Assembly: GCF_004022215.1 (NCBI RefSeq)
Contig: NZ_SAUZ01000011.1
Coordinates: 62,001 to 126,000, forward strand
Reading direction: 5' to 3'
Source: Paenirhodobacter populi
Lineage (GTDB): Bacteria > Pseudomonadota > Alphaproteobacteria > Rhodobacterales > Rhodobacteraceae
DNA length: 64,000 bases
Positions 29,909-39,071 of this stretch are shown here, in pieces. Every line of letters begins with the position of its first letter. Position 1 is the first letter of the stretch. The translations under genes were made by a program, and so were the position numbers. The notes below the pieces were generated by a model. It worked only from the letters and a program-made list of their open reading frames with translations, had not been told where the DNA came from and searched no databases.

Positions 29909-30721
29909 TTATTGCTGCACGGCGTCGAGGGCAACCGTGACTTCGAGTGCCTCTTCCCCCGCGCCCTGCGCCACGCCCTTGATCGGTGCCGCCTCGCGCG
30001 CATCGAGACCGGAGCCGAGCCGGATGTAATTCGCATCCGGGCAGCAGCGATTCGCCGCGTCGAACCCGATCCAGCCGATGCCGGCGACATGAAGCTCCGC
30101 CCAGGCGTGCGACGCCTCGTGCGATTCGCCGTCGTCGCGGGCATGGAGATAGCCCGAGACATAGCGCGCCGGCATGCCAAGCGACCGCGCCGCCGCGATC
30201 AGCGCATGGGCATGGTCCTGACAGACCCCCTCGCCCAAAGCCAGCGCCTCGGCCGCGGTGGTCTGCGCATCGGTGCGGCCGGGGGTGTAGGCGATCGCCT
30301 CGCTGACGGCACGCGACAGCCGGTGGGCGCGGCTCAGCGGATCGGTGACATCGCCCGCCGCCTCGATCGCCAGCGCGGCGATGGAGTCGTCGATCCATGT
30401 CGCCGTCGTCTCGCGCAGATAGGCCAGCGGATGCGCCACCTCGCGGTGGCCGCGCAGCACGCCCGCATTGTCGATCGTCTCGACCTGCCCCGAGACGGAA
30501 ATCGACACCTCGGTCACCGGGCCGCGGATCGACCAGCCCTCGACCTTGTCGCCCGCCCCGTCGCGGAAGGATCCGCCGCGCACGCCGCCCTCGACCGCGA
30601 CATCCCAGTGGATCGTCCGCTGCCCGTCGAAGCGCGAGGGGAACAGCCGCAGCGACTGCACCGCCGAGCGCATTGGCACTTCGTAACGATAGGTCGTCAC
30701 ATGGCTGACGGTGAAGATCAT
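29909..30721 (-). CDS. Transglutaminase-like family protein (Anbu operon)
   Basis: 270 aa. The N-terminal bacterial transglutaminase-like beta domain (MIFTVSHVTTYRYEVPM) is followed by the papain-like core with GEGVCQDHAHALIAAARSLG (catalytic Cys), SHAWAELHV (His) and GWIGFDAAN (Asp). The start at 30721 overlaps the alpha-E stop (ATGA); the open frame upstream to 31195 is the shadow of the alpha-E gene. It is presumably a cytoplasmic cysteine peptidase or acyltransferase acting with the ATP-grasp enzyme. Confidence 0.92.
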   Translation of the reverse strand: MIFTVSHVTTYRYEVPMRSAVQSLRLFPSRFDGQRTIHWDVAVEGGVRGGSFRDGAGDKVEGWSIRGPVTEVSISVSGQVETIDNAGVLRGHREVAHPLAYLRETTATWIDDSIAALAIEAAGDVTDPLSRAHRLSRAVSEAIAYTPGRTDAQTTAAEALALGEGVCQDHAHALIAAARSLGMPARYVSGYLHARDDGESHEASHAWAELHVAGIGWIGFDAANRCCPDANYIRLGSGLDAREAAPIKGVAQGAGEEALEVTVALDAVQQ

Positions 30722-31671
30722 CGGGATTCTCCGCTCAGATAAGCGTTGTAGACCATGTCCGAAAGTTCCCCGACATCGCGGATGAAGCGGGTGAGGAATT
30801 CGTGCAGACCTTCCTCGAAGACCTCTTCGATGTGCAGCTCGGACAATTCGCCCACCAGCGCGCGGGCGCGCATCTGCGCCGGGCCGGATTTGTGATAGGT
30901 GTGCGCCAAGTCGTCCAGATGATCCATCGCGGAAATCGTCGCGGAAATCAGCGACCGCGGGTTTTGCTGGTTCAGGATCAGGAAATGGGCGATCTTGCGC
31001 GCGGTGATGTCGCCGCCATAGGCCCAGTGAAAGGCCCGCGTGGCGGAAAAGGCGCGCAACAGCGTCTGCCACTGGTAATTGTCGAGCCCCGATCCCACCA
31101 GTTCGACCGAGGGCAGCAGCACGAAATACTTCACGTCCAGCAGCCGCGCCGTATTGTCCGCCCGCTCCAGCGCGAAGCCGAGGTTGAGGAAGCAATAGCC
31201 GTCGTTGCGCAGCAGTGTCGCCTCAATCGCGCCGCGCAGCATCGCCGCCTGCCGCATCACCCATTCGGTCAGCACCGTCAGCTCCAGCTCCGACCGGGGC
31301 CGGCGTTCGAGCTGGCGTATCTCCTGAAACGCGACGTTCAGCGCGTCCCAGACCTGCGCCGTCAGCGCTGTGCGCACGATCCGACCGTTTTCCCGCGCCC
31401 TCTCGATGCAGGACACGACCGAAGAGGGGTTGTCGCGGTCGAAGAACAGATAGCTTTCGATGTTGCGCTGCACCGGGTCGCCGTATTTCTCGGCGAAGCC
31501 CTCGGCCGTGCCCGATGCCTGCAAAAGGCTTTCCCATTCGCTCCTGTAGCCATGCCCTGCCGAGGGCATCAGCGCGATCCGCGCCCCCACCTCAAGCAGG
31601 CGCGCCATGGTTTCCGCGCGTTCGATGTAACGCGCGATCCAGAACAGATTTTCCGCCGTCCGGCTCAGCAT
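30718..31671 (-). CDS. Alpha-E domain protein (Anbu operon)
   Basis: 317 aa, all-helical. It begins MLSRTAENLFWIARYIERAE, the signature of the alpha-E (DUF403) family, which always travels with the circularly permuted ATP-grasp protein and is thought to be its partner in peptide or amide synthesis. It lies 4 nt after the ATP-grasp gene and overlaps the transglutaminase gene by 4 nt. No catalytic residues are known. Confidence 0.93.
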   Translation of the reverse strand: MLSRTAENLFWIARYIERAETMARLLEVGARIALMPSAGHGYRSEWESLLQASGTAEGFAEKYGDPVQRNIESYLFFDRDNPSSVVSCIERARENGRIVRTALTAQVWDALNVAFQEIRQLERRPRSELELTVLTEWVMRQAAMLRGAIEATLLRNDGYCFLNLGFALERADNTARLLDVKYFVLLPSVELVGSGLDNYQWQTLLRAFSATRAFHWAYGGDITARKIAHFLILNQQNPRSLISATISAMDHLDDLAHTYHKSGPAQMRARALVGELSELHIEEVFEEGLHEFLTRFIRDVGELSDMVYNAYLSGESR

Positions 31672-31675
31672 GGTC

Positions 31676-33088
31676 TTACTCCGCCAATACCCAGGTGTCT
31701 TTCACGCCCCCGCCCTGCGAGGAGTTCACCACGAGAGAGCCTTCGGTCAGCGCCACGCGGGTCAGCCCGCCCGGCACCAGTTCGATCTTTTCGCCGACAA
31801 GGCAATAGGGCCGCAGGTCGACGTGACGCGGCGCGATCCCCTCTTCGACAAAGGTCGGCGTGGTGGACAGCGACAGCGTCGGCTGCGCGATGTAATTGTC
31901 GGGATTCTCCTCGATCTTCAGCCGGAACGTCTCGATCTGGTCCTTGGTCGATTTCGGACCGACGAGCATCCCGTAACCGCCCGAGCCGTGAACCTCCTTG
32001 ACCACCAGTTCCGACAGATGTTCGAGCACATATTTGCAGTCGTCGGCCTTCGAGCATTGCCAGGTCGGCACGTTGTTCAGGATCGGCTCCTCGCCCAGAT
32101 AGAAGCGCACCATTTCCGGCACGAAGGTATAGATCGCCTTGTCGTCGGCCACCCCCGCCCCCGGCGCGGAACAGATCGTCACCCCGCCCGAGCGGTAGGC
32201 ATCCATCAGCCCCGGCACGCCAAGCATCGAATCCGGCCGGAAGCACAGCGGATCGAGGAAGGAATCGTCGATCCGGCGGTAGATCACGTCGAGCTTCTTC
32301 GGCCCCTCGGTCGTGCGCATCCAGACGAAGCCGCCCTCGACGAACAGATCCGCCCCCTCGACCAGTTCGACCCCCATCAGGTCGGCAAGGAAGCTGTGTT
32401 CGTAATAGGCCGAGTTGAAATGGCCGGGCGTCAGGATGCCGATCGTGGGTTCGCGGTCGCATTTCGCCGGCGCGACCGAGGCGAGCGTGCGGCGCAGCGC
32501 ATCGGCGTAACCGTCCACCGGCTCGATCCGGTTTTCGCGGAACAGGTCGGGGAACATCCGCATCATGATCTCGCGGTTTTCCAGCATGTAGCTGACGCCG
32601 GAAGGGGTGCGGCAGTTGTCCTCCAGCACGAAGAATTCATCCGCCCCGGTGCGCACGATATCGATGCCGACGATGTGGCTGTAGATCCCGCGCGGCGGGG
32701 TGAAGCCCGCGACGGCGCGTTCATAGGCCTCGTTCTGGTAGACGAGCGTCGCCGGGACCTTGCCCGCCTTGACGATCTCGGCCCGGCCGTAGACATCCAG
32801 CAGAAAGGCGTTGAGCGCCCGGGCGCGCTGCTTGATGCCCCGTTCCAGCTTGCGCCATTCGTTCTGGGTGAAGACCCGCGGGAACATGTCGAAAGGGATC
32901 AGGCGATCCGGGTCTCCACCCTCGCCATAGACGGCGAAGGTGATGCCGATCCGGCGAAACAATGCCTCGGCCTCCGCCTGCTTCATCTGCCGCAATTCGG
33001 CGGGCATCGCCCTGGTCCAGTCCTCAAGCCGTGCATAGGGCTCACGGACCTGACCGTGCTCGTACATCTCGTTGAAATAGGTGCTCAT
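31676..33088 (-). CDS. Circularly permuted type 2 ATP-grasp protein (Anbu operon)
   Basis: 470 aa starting MSTYFNEMYEHG, with a strong GGAGGAA ribosome site at the right distance from the ATG at 33088. Motifs VLEDNCRTPSGVSYMLENRE, ILTPGHFNSAYYEHSFLA and KEVHGSGGYGMLVGP match CP_ATPgrasp_2, which is proposed to make amide or peptide bonds with ATP. It is the first gene of the Anbu operon; the promoter must lie in 33089-33435. Confidence 0.93.
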   Translation of the reverse strand: MSTYFNEMYEHGQVREPYARLEDWTRAMPAELRQMKQAEAEALFRRIGITFAVYGEGGDPDRLIPFDMFPRVFTQNEWRKLERGIKQRARALNAFLLDVYGRAEIVKAGKVPATLVYQNEAYERAVAGFTPPRGIYSHIVGIDIVRTGADEFFVLEDNCRTPSGVSYMLENREIMMRMFPDLFRENRIEPVDGYADALRRTLASVAPAKCDREPTIGILTPGHFNSAYYEHSFLADLMGVELVEGADLFVEGGFVWMRTTEGPKKLDVIYRRIDDSFLDPLCFRPDSMLGVPGLMDAYRSGGVTICSAPGAGVADDKAIYTFVPEMVRFYLGEEPILNNVPTWQCSKADDCKYVLEHLSELVVKEVHGSGGYGMLVGPKSTKDQIETFRLKIEENPDNYIAQPTLSLSTTPTFVEEGIAPRHVDLRPYCLVGEKIELVPGGLTRVALTEGSLVVNSSQGGGVKDTWVLAE

Positions 33089-33435
33089 GGCGCGTTGATT
33101 CCTCCGGCCTTGAGTGAAGCTTAAGCAGCGGTTTCCGGGGAAGGAAGCACACCGCATCAGTTATTCCCTTTCCCACGGGGGCGTGTGACTATTTTTTACG
33201 ACATTGCCTATTACGTTAGCACATCCGCGACGGATTTCGACCAAATATTCGCAATACCGGCGATAACCGCCCAATTTTTCCGCAAGACGGCGCCCCTATC
33301 CCACCCGGGACACACGGGGATCGGGGGTGGATCCGGCCCCCGGCAAGGCAGGACATGACCCGGGCGGGGGCCTCGGCCCTTGCGCCCGGCCCACCCCCGC
33401 GCCTATCTGGAAGGCAACCGGAAAATGAGGACGCC
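33089..33435. other. Divergent promoter region, Anbu operon / pepF
   Basis: 347 bases without a gene. An AT-rich core (about 33185-33255, with a TTTTTT run) probably holds both promoters. I could not assign clear -35/-10 pairs. Confidence 0.4.
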
Positions 33436-35274
33436 ATGACCAGATATTCCCCCCTTCCCCTTGCCGATGCCAACTCCGGATCCGGGGCCGCGCCCGGCGG
33501 GGCGGGTGGCTTCGGCGCCCTGCCCGACTGGGATCTGAGCGATCTCTACACCGCGCCCGACGCGCCGGAACTTGCCCGTGACATGGGCTGGCTCGAAACC
33601 GAATGCGCGGCCTTCGCGCGGGATTACGAAGGCAAGCTCGCCACCCTCGACGCCGCCGCGATGGCCGAATGCATCCACCGCTACGAGGCGATCGACACCA
33701 CCGCCGGGCGGATCATGTCCTACGCCGGGCTGCGCTACTACCAGAACACCGTCGATGCCGGGCGGGCGAAATTCATGTCCGACGCGCAGGACAGGATCAC
33801 CGGCTACACCACGCCGCTGGTGTTCTTCTCGCTCGAATTCAACCGGATCGAGGATGCGACCTATCAGGCGCTCTTCTCGGACCCGGCGCTTGCGCGTTAC
33901 AAGCCGGTCTTCGACCGGATGCGGGCGATGAAGCCCTATCAGCTGTCGGATGAACTGGAGAAATTCCTGCATGACCAGTCGGTCGTCGGCGCGGCCGCAT
34001 GGAACCGGCTGTTCGACGAAACCACGGCGGCGCTGGAATTCGACGTGGACGGGGAAAAGCTGAACCTCGAAGCCACCACCACGCTGATGCAGGATCACGA
34101 CCGCGCGAAACGCGAAACGGCGGCCAAGGCGCTGGCCGGCGTGTTCGACGACAACCTCAAGATCTTTGCCCGGGTCCACAACACCCTCGCCAAGGACAAG
34201 GAGATCGAGGACCGCTGGCGCAAGATGCCCACCCCGCAGACCGCGCGCCACCTGTCGAACGATGTCGAGCCCGAAGTGGTCGAGGCGCTGCGCAACGCCG
34301 TCGTCGCCGCCTATCCGCGGCTCAGCCACCGCTATTACCGGCTGAAGGCGAAATGGCTCGGCCTCGACAGGCTGCAGATCTGGGACCGCAACGCCCCCCT
34401 GCCGACCGAAACCCCGCGCACCATCATGTGGGACGAGGCGAAAGCCACCGTTCTGGGCGCCTATGCGGATTTTTCACCGAAGATGGCGGAAATCGCGCAG
34501 CCGTTCTTTGAGCGGGGCTGGATCGACGCCGGGGTGAAGCCCGGCAAGGCGCCCGGCGCCTTTGCCCATCCGACCGTGACCACCGTCCATCCCTATGTGA
34601 TGCTGAACTATCTGGGCAAACCGCGCGACGTGATGACGCTGGCGCATGAACTCGGCCACGGCGTGCATCAGGTTCTGGCCGCGAAACAGGGGGAACTTCT
34701 GGCCTCGACCCCGCTGACGCTCGCCGAAACCGCGAGCGTCTTCGGCGAGATGCTGACCTTCCGCGCCCTTCTGGATCGCGCCAAGACCCCGGCCGAGCGC
34801 AAGACCCTGCTCGCCGGCAAGGTCGAGGACATGATCAACACCGTCGTCCGCCAGATCGCCTTCTACGATTTCGAATGCAAGCTGCATGCCGCGCGCGCCG
34901 AGGGCGAGCTGACGCCCGAGGATATCAACGCGCTCTGGATGTCGGTGCAGGCCGAAAGTCTGGGCGATGCCTTCGACTTCATGCCGGGGTATGAGACGTT
35001 CTGGTGCTATATCCCGCATTTCGTCCATACGCCCTTCTACGTCTATGCCTATGCCTTCGGCGACGGGCTGGTGAATGCGCTCTATGCGACCTATGCGGGC
35101 GGCCTGCCGGACTTCCAGTCCAAGTATTTCGCCATGCTGGAGGCGGGCGGCTCGAAACACCACAAGGAGCTGCTGGCGCCCTTCGGGCTGGATGCGTCGG
35201 ATCCGGCCTTCTGGAATCGCGGGCTGGACATGATCGCGGGCTTCATCGACGAACTCGAGGCGATGGAAGCCTGA
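33436..35274 (+). CDS. pepF: M3 family oligoendopeptidase F
   Basis: A 612-aa cytoplasmic zinc metallopeptidase that cuts short peptides. The zinc motif HELGH lies in LAHELGHGVHQVL, followed about 25 residues later by the glutamate in ETASVFGEML. The N-terminal helical lobe and the C-terminal FVHTPFYVYAYAFGDGLVNALY are as in PepF/M3B peptidases. The ATG at 33436 follows a GAGG ribosome site; the frame is open upstream to 33355 but unsupported. Divergent from the Anbu operon. Confidence 0.93.
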   Translation: MTRYSPLPLADANSGSGAAPGGAGGFGALPDWDLSDLYTAPDAPELARDMGWLETECAAFARDYEGKLATLDAAAMAECIHRYEAIDTTAGRIMSYAGLRYYQNTVDAGRAKFMSDAQDRITGYTTPLVFFSLEFNRIEDATYQALFSDPALARYKPVFDRMRAMKPYQLSDELEKFLHDQSVVGAAAWNRLFDETTAALEFDVDGEKLNLEATTTLMQDHDRAKRETAAKALAGVFDDNLKIFARVHNTLAKDKEIEDRWRKMPTPQTARHLSNDVEPEVVEALRNAVVAAYPRLSHRYYRLKAKWLGLDRLQIWDRNAPLPTETPRTIMWDEAKATVLGAYADFSPKMAEIAQPFFERGWIDAGVKPGKAPGAFAHPTVTTVHPYVMLNYLGKPRDVMTLAHELGHGVHQVLAAKQGELLASTPLTLAETASVFGEMLTFRALLDRAKTPAERKTLLAGKVEDMINTVVRQIAFYDFECKLHAARAEGELTPEDINALWMSVQAESLGDAFDFMPGYETFWCYIPHFVHTPFYVYAYAFGDGLVNALYATYAGGLPDFQSKYFAMLEAGGSKHHKELLAPFGLDASDPAFWNRGLDMIAGFIDELEAMEA

Positions 35275-35601
35275 TCGCCGAGGGGGCCTTCGGGCCCCTT
35301 CCGCTGCGGGCCATCCCGCCCGCAAACCGCACCAAGGTCCAGAATCCCGATCGCATGGCATGCGGATAGGGCGCAAGGGGGCGCTGCCCCCTCGGGCCGC
35401 TGGCCCTCACCCCCGGGATATTTAAGGAAAGATGAATGGAAGACAATCCGGTCGGGTGACTTTGAAAAAGCAAGGCCGACCGATTGGGGAATGCCGTTTC
35501 TTCGGATCCATGGTTGCGCAATTCCGGGCGTCAGTAACTGACCTGAAGTCAGCCCAAAGTATTCCCTGAGGCAGCGCGACGCCTCACCCGGATTGCAGAA
35601 C
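35275..35601. other. Convergent intergenic region pepF / ETC subunit
   Basis: 327 bases. It holds repeat copy 3 and no gene. Confidence 0.6.
35371..35440 (+). repeat. Dispersed intergenic repeat, copy 3 of 6
   Basis: GCGCAAGGGGGC-GCT-GCCCCCT, then GGGCC-GCT-GGCCC, then CACCCCCGGGATATTTAAGGAAAGATGAATGG. It lies between convergent genes. Confidence 0.85.
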
Positions 35602-35913
35602 CTAGTGGGTCCAGTTCCCCCAGCGGTCCGAGGCGAAATTCTCGCCATAGCCGCGCGGGCGGATGTTGGCCCCGCGCTTGTGCGGCTCGATCACCGTATA
35701 GTCGATGTTGTTCTCCTGCGCATAGGCTTCGGCGGCCTCGCGGCTGTCGAACCGTAGCCGGACCTGAGCCTGCGTATCGTCCGAGCTGGTCCAGCCCATC
35801 AACGGGTCCAGTTCCCGCGCATCCGCGGGCGGGAAATCCAGATACCAGGCCTTCGTCTTGGCCTGCCCCGACTGCATGGCGGTGCGGGCCGGCTGATAGA
35901 TGCGCGCGCGCAT
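35602..35913 (-). CDS. ETC complex I subunit family protein (NDUFS4-like)
   Basis: 103 aa. The sequence [36 protein letters not shown] and [10 protein letters not shown] is typical of the bacterial homologue of the 18-kDa accessory subunit of mitochondrial complex I (NDUFS4), found in alphaproteobacteria. It would sit on the peripheral arm near the NADH site. The Trp-Gly-Asn-Trp end is a family hallmark. The left end of the integrated element lies 120 bp from its start codon. Confidence 0.9.
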   Translation of the reverse strand: MRARIYQPARTAMQSGQAKTKAWYLDFPPADARELDPLMGWTSSDDTQAQVRLRFDSREAAEAYAQENNIDYTVIEPHKRGANIRPRGYGENFASDRWGNWTH

Positions 35914-36033
35914 GGGGCGTCCTTTCGATGAGAACCTCCGACATCCGATTTACTAGCCGATCCGCATCCGAATGCAAGCGCGGCGCGAAGCCGGCGGGCA
36001 CAACCTGCCCCGCCGGCCCGCCCTGTCAGTTCG

Positions 36034-36058
36034 GCCCGTCAGTTCGGATTGTCCATCC
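36034..36058 (+). repeat. attL: left 25-bp direct repeat of the element
   Basis: GCCCGTCAGTTCGGATTGTC plus CATCC, identical to 45843-45867. It contains the last six codons and stop of the beta-helix gene (minus strand) that ends at attR. A partial tandem copy (GTCAGTTCGG) lies 13 bp to its left. Confidence 0.9.
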
Positions 36059-36175
36059 AAAACAAAAACTGGCGAAAACATTGGCATAAGTCACAAAAAG
36101 TATCGCGACAAAAAGGGAACGGCGGGTGAACATGATACCGCCATCCGAAAGCAGAAAAACGCTCTTTCCAGCTTC

Positions 36176-36547
36176 ATGAAACCCGAGCACAAGCGCATGT
36201 CGCGCATGCTCGGCTATACGCTGACGCTTGGCACCCCCGATGCCTGGTCCGATTTCCGTTTCGTCGCGGTAGCCCGGATGACCAAAGCCGAGCGGGCGAT
36301 GCTGGCCTGTTCGGCGCTCACCTCGCTCGATGCTGACACCGCGGCGATGACCGCCGCCGCCGCCATTGGCGCGACCGGCAGCCCCTTGCCCGCGTTCCTC
36401 GGCGGCATGGACGACGCCCGGTCGTGGGCGTCTTGGGCCTCGCGCAATGAGCTGAAGGCCTATGCGCTGGCCGCGTTCGAGGCGATGACGCCCAAGGATC
36501 AGGCGGCGTTCTTCCATCACATCAGCAATATCGAGGTGGCCGCATGA
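36176..36547 (+). CDS. Element protein of unknown function (first late gene)
   Basis: About 123 aa from ATG 36176 (MKPEHKRMSRMLGYTLTLGT). It is mostly helical and Ala-rich in the C-half. I do not recognise a family. Its stop overlaps the connector ATG by 4 nt, so it belongs to the head-gene transcript. It could be a scaffold, a small-terminase substitute or an assembly factor; this is a guess from position. The start is uncertain, since the ribosome site is weak. Confidence 0.6.
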   Translation: MKPEHKRMSRMLGYTLTLGTPDAWSDFRFVAVARMTKAERAMLACSALTSLDADTAAMTAAAAIGATGSPLPAFLGGMDDARSWASWASRNELKAYALAAFEAMTPKDQAAFFHHISNIEVAA

Positions 36548-36834
36548 ACGTTTCCGCCCTTCTTCCTGCTGCGAAGTTCCATGCGCGCATCGACTTCGCC
36601 GATGATGACGCCGACCTGCTGCTGATGCTGGCGGCGGCGGCTGGCGATGTCGCCCACGCGGCGGAATATACGCTACCCGAGGATGCGGGCGATCTGCCCG
36701 ATGACCTCAAGCTGGCGATCCTCGATCAGGCGGCGATGCTGTTCGATGCCCGCGGCGGCAGCACTGAGCGACCCGTGGGCCTGTCCCTCGCCGCGTCCCG
36801 TATCGTCGCGCGATATCGCGGGGTGGCGATATGA
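36544..36834 (+). CDS. Phage head-tail connector protein (gp6-like)
   Basis: 96 aa, helical: MNVSALLPAAKFHARIDFADDDADLLLMLAAAAGDVAHAA, seen here as segments KFHARIDFADDDADLLLML and LKLAILDQAAMLFDARGG. This matches the HK97 gp6-like connector fold that forms a ring under the portal. It overlaps both neighbours by 4 nt. A connector makes sense for a capsid meant to accept a tail. Confidence 0.75.
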   Translation: MNVSALLPAAKFHARIDFADDDADLLLMLAAAAGDVAHAAEYTLPEDAGDLPDDLKLAILDQAAMLFDARGGSTERPVGLSLAASRIVARYRGVAI

Positions 36835-37067
36835 CCTCGCTGGAACTGGACGAAATGCTGACCCTGCGCTGGCCCGGTGTGGTGCGCCGGGTGATGGGCG
36901 ACCTCGACGCGAATGACTTCGTGAGGGGCTTCGTGCGCTCGATCGCGAAGCACGGCAAGCGCCCGGACTGGCAACCGACCGCCAAGCAAGAGGCGATCAT
37001 GCGTCGCCTGCTGACCGAATACAGCGGCCCGCAGGATCCCGAGTTCAATCCGATCGAGGGGGACTGA
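36831..37067 (+). CDS. Small element protein, unknown function
   Basis: 78 aa (MTSLELDEMLTLRWPGVVRR to PEFNPIEGD). Predicted helical with charged ends and a KQEAIMRRLLTEY segment. I cannot place it in a family; given its place before terL, a small-terminase-like or DNA-binding role is conceivable. It overlaps the connector gene by 4 nt. A hairpin follows 12 nt after its stop. Confidence 0.6.
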   Translation: MTSLELDEMLTLRWPGVVRRVMGDLDANDFVRGFVRSIAKHGKRPDWQPTAKQEAIMRRLLTEYSGPQDPEFNPIEGD

Positions 37068-37079
37068 GGAAAGAAGAAA

Positions 37080-37101
37080 GCCCACCGTTGGCGCGGTGGG
37101 C
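37080..37101. terminator. Hairpin after the 36831 gene
   Basis: GCCCACC (37080-37086) pairs with GGTGGGC (37095-37101), loop GTTGGCGC. AAAGAAGAAA precedes it on the + strand, so a U-rich tract follows only on the - strand. It could be a bidirectional or minus-strand terminator, or a processing or pausing site in the late transcript. Confidence 0.5.
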
Positions 37102-37312
37102 CGATGTGCGCGGGACGGTTCAGACGGTGGCCGCTCACATTGAAGGAAGCATACCACGGGGTGGGGTCAGATGCAAAGGGCAGTCCGAAAGACCGAAGCC
37201 CGACCCCCCGCACAGCGTTCGAGTGCGGAAAGTAGCGGTCAATTCTCTGGCGAAGGACGCGCGCACAGAGAGGCCCTAAGCGGCGGCCCGGCTCCGGCCA
37301 GCAAGATCGCGG

Positions 37313-37364
37313 TGGGCATAGGGACAGCCACGGCCAAGCGCTGTGGGCTGTCGTCCTATGCCCA
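37313..37364. other. Long hairpin upstream of terL (candidate packaging site or RNA)
   Basis: TGGGCATAGG (37313-37322) pairs with CCTATGCCCA (37355-37364), and GACAGCC (37323-37329) with GGCTGTC (37346-37352). A GT bulge (37353-37354) separates the two stems, and the loop is 16 nt. With 17 pairs it is the strongest inverted repeat in the element, and it lies 58 nt before the terminase start. Role unknown: cos/pac recognition, a structured RNA, or control of terminase translation. Confidence 0.55.
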
Positions 37365-37421
37365 TCACAACAACCCTCACCATCCAGCAGGACGGTGGAA
37401 TTTAGAGAGGAAGGCAAAACG

Positions 37422-39071
37422 ATGATCGACCACGCCGCAGCCGCGGGCGACCTGTTCGGGGAAACTGGTCCCAATGCCCCCAAAGCTGCGGGACAGAGGA
37501 CCGGGGGCGGGAGTGTTCCTTTCTCTCTCCTGAAAAAAATCCGGGGAAAATCGCAGGCGATCCGCGCAATCCAGTTTTTGGGCCTTTTGTGCGTTCCCGA
37601 GGGGAAAAAGGCCGGAAAACCGCTGAAACTGGCCGATTTCCAGCGAAAATTCGTGAAAGGCGCTCTCGCGAAGAAAGTCATGGTCGGGGTGCTGTCGATC
37701 GGGCGCGGCAATGCGAAAACCGCACTCTCGGCAGGTCTGGCGCTGGCTGAACTGGTGGGGGCGCTTGAAGAACAGCCGCAACCCAAGCGGGAAATCATCC
37801 TCGCAGCCCGAAACCGCGATCAGGCCCGCACCGCATTCAACTTCCTTCTCGGCTACATCCAAGGACTGCCCGATGCGGATCAGGGCCAGTTCATCGTCCG
37901 GCGCGGCTCCAAGCTGGAAGTGGAATTCGCTGGCAACGGCGGTGGTCTGGCGCGGGTGATCGCGGCTGATGGCAAATCCATTCTCGGCGGCGCTCCGACG
38001 CTGGCGATCATGGACGAACGGGCGGCATGGGAACGCGAGAAGGGCGACAACCTCGAAAACGCGATCCTCTCCGGCCTCGGCAAGCGTGACGGGCGGGCGC
38101 TGATCATCTCGACCTCGGCCCCGGACGATGCCAACACCTTCTCCCGCTGGCTCGATGATCCGCCGCCTAGCACCTATGTTCAGGAGCATCGCCCGGCGTT
38201 CGGCCTGCCCGCCGATGATCTGGACAGCCTACTCATTGCCAATCCCGGCGCGACCGAGGGAATCGGCGCGACCCCGGAGTGGCTGGTGTCGCAGGCGCAG
38301 CGCGCAATCGCCCGTGGCGGCTCGGCCCTGTCCAGCTTCCGCAACCTGAACCGCAACGAGCGGGTTTCGACCGAGGATCGTTCGGTGCTGGTCACGGTTG
38401 ACGAATGGATGAGCGCCGAAGTCTCGCCCGACGATCTGCCCGAGCGCGAAGGCCCCTGCATCCTCGGCGTGGACCTCGGCGGCTCTCGCAGCATGTCGGC
38501 GGCGGCGTTCTACTGGCCGGAAACCGGGCGGCTGGAAGCCCTCGGCACTTTCCCGGCAACCCCTTCCCTCGCGGATCGCGGCGCGTCCGATGGCGTGTCC
38601 GACCGATATTGCCAGATGCAGGAACGCGGCGAGCTGTCGGTTCTGGGCGAGGCGACCGTGCCGCCCGGCCCGTGGCTGGCGCAGATCGTCCAGCACCTGG
38701 ACGGCATCACCCCGGATTGCATCGTCGGTGACCGCTTTCGCCATGCCGAATTCACCGAGGCGATGCAGGCGGCGGGGCTGGCCCGTGTCCCGTTCATCTG
38801 GCGCGGCTTCGGCTGGAAAGACGGCAGCGAGGACATTGAACGCTTCCGCCGCGGCCTGTTCGACGGCGAGGTGAAGGTGGCCCCGTCCATGCTTCTGCGC
38901 TTCGCCTTCTCGGACGCGATCACGCTGGTTGATCCGGCAGGCAACCACAAGCTGGCGAAGGCGCGCAGCCTCGGGCGGATCGACGCGGCGGCGGCAACTG
39001 TGCTGGCGGTGGCGCAGGGCGCCCGGATGAAAGCGGCCCCGGCCCGGAAAGCGAGGGCGCTATGGCTGTGA
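37422..39071 (+). CDS. Phage terminase large subunit
   Basis: 549 aa, the DNA-packaging ATPase/nuclease. The ATPase Walker A variant is SIGRGNAKTALSAGLALAEL (near residues 89-108) and Walker B is LAIMDERAAW near 192-201. The C-terminal RNase-H-like nuclease begins at CILGVDLGGSRSMSAAAF, with another acidic cluster in DCIVGDRFRHAEF. The ATG at 37422 has a GAGGAAGG ribosome site. Its end overlaps the HNH gene by 10 nt. No small terminase is recognised beside it. Confidence 0.9.
   Translation: MIDHAAAAGDLFGETGPNAPKAAGQRTGGGSVPFSLLKKIRGKSQAIRAIQFLGLLCVPEGKKAGKPLKLADFQRKFVKGALAKKVMVGVLSIGRGNAKTALSAGLALAELVGALEEQPQPKREIILAARNRDQARTAFNFLLGYIQGLPDADQGQFIVRRGSKLEVEFAGNGGGLARVIAADGKSILGGAPTLAIMDERAAWEREKGDNLENAILSGLGKRDGRALIISTSAPDDANTFSRWLDDPPPSTYVQEHRPAFGLPADDLDSLLIANPGATEGIGATPEWLVSQAQRAIARGGSALSSFRNLNRNERVSTEDRSVLVTVDEWMSAEVSPDDLPEREGPCILGVDLGGSRSMSAAAFYWPETGRLEALGTFPATPSLADRGASDGVSDRYCQMQERGELSVLGEATVPPGPWLAQIVQHLDGITPDCIVGDRFRHAEFTEAMQAAGLARVPFIWRGFGWKDGSEDIERFRRGLFDGEVKVAPSMLLRFAFSDAITLVDPAGNHKLAKARSLGRIDAAAATVLAVAQGARMKAAPARKARALWL

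Larger units (their letters stand above)
37068..37421. other. Structured 350-nt gap before the terminase gene
   Basis: No convincing gene in a position where a small terminase gene would be expected. It holds hairpin 37080-37101 and a larger hairpin 37313-37364. A short open frame (37171-37425) overlaps terL and has no ribosome site. Confidence 0.55.

Noticed and set aside
37171-37425. Small frame upstream of terL as a small terminase
   Set aside because: No ribosome site, overlaps the terL start, spans the large hairpin, and the sequence is unlike any small terminase.
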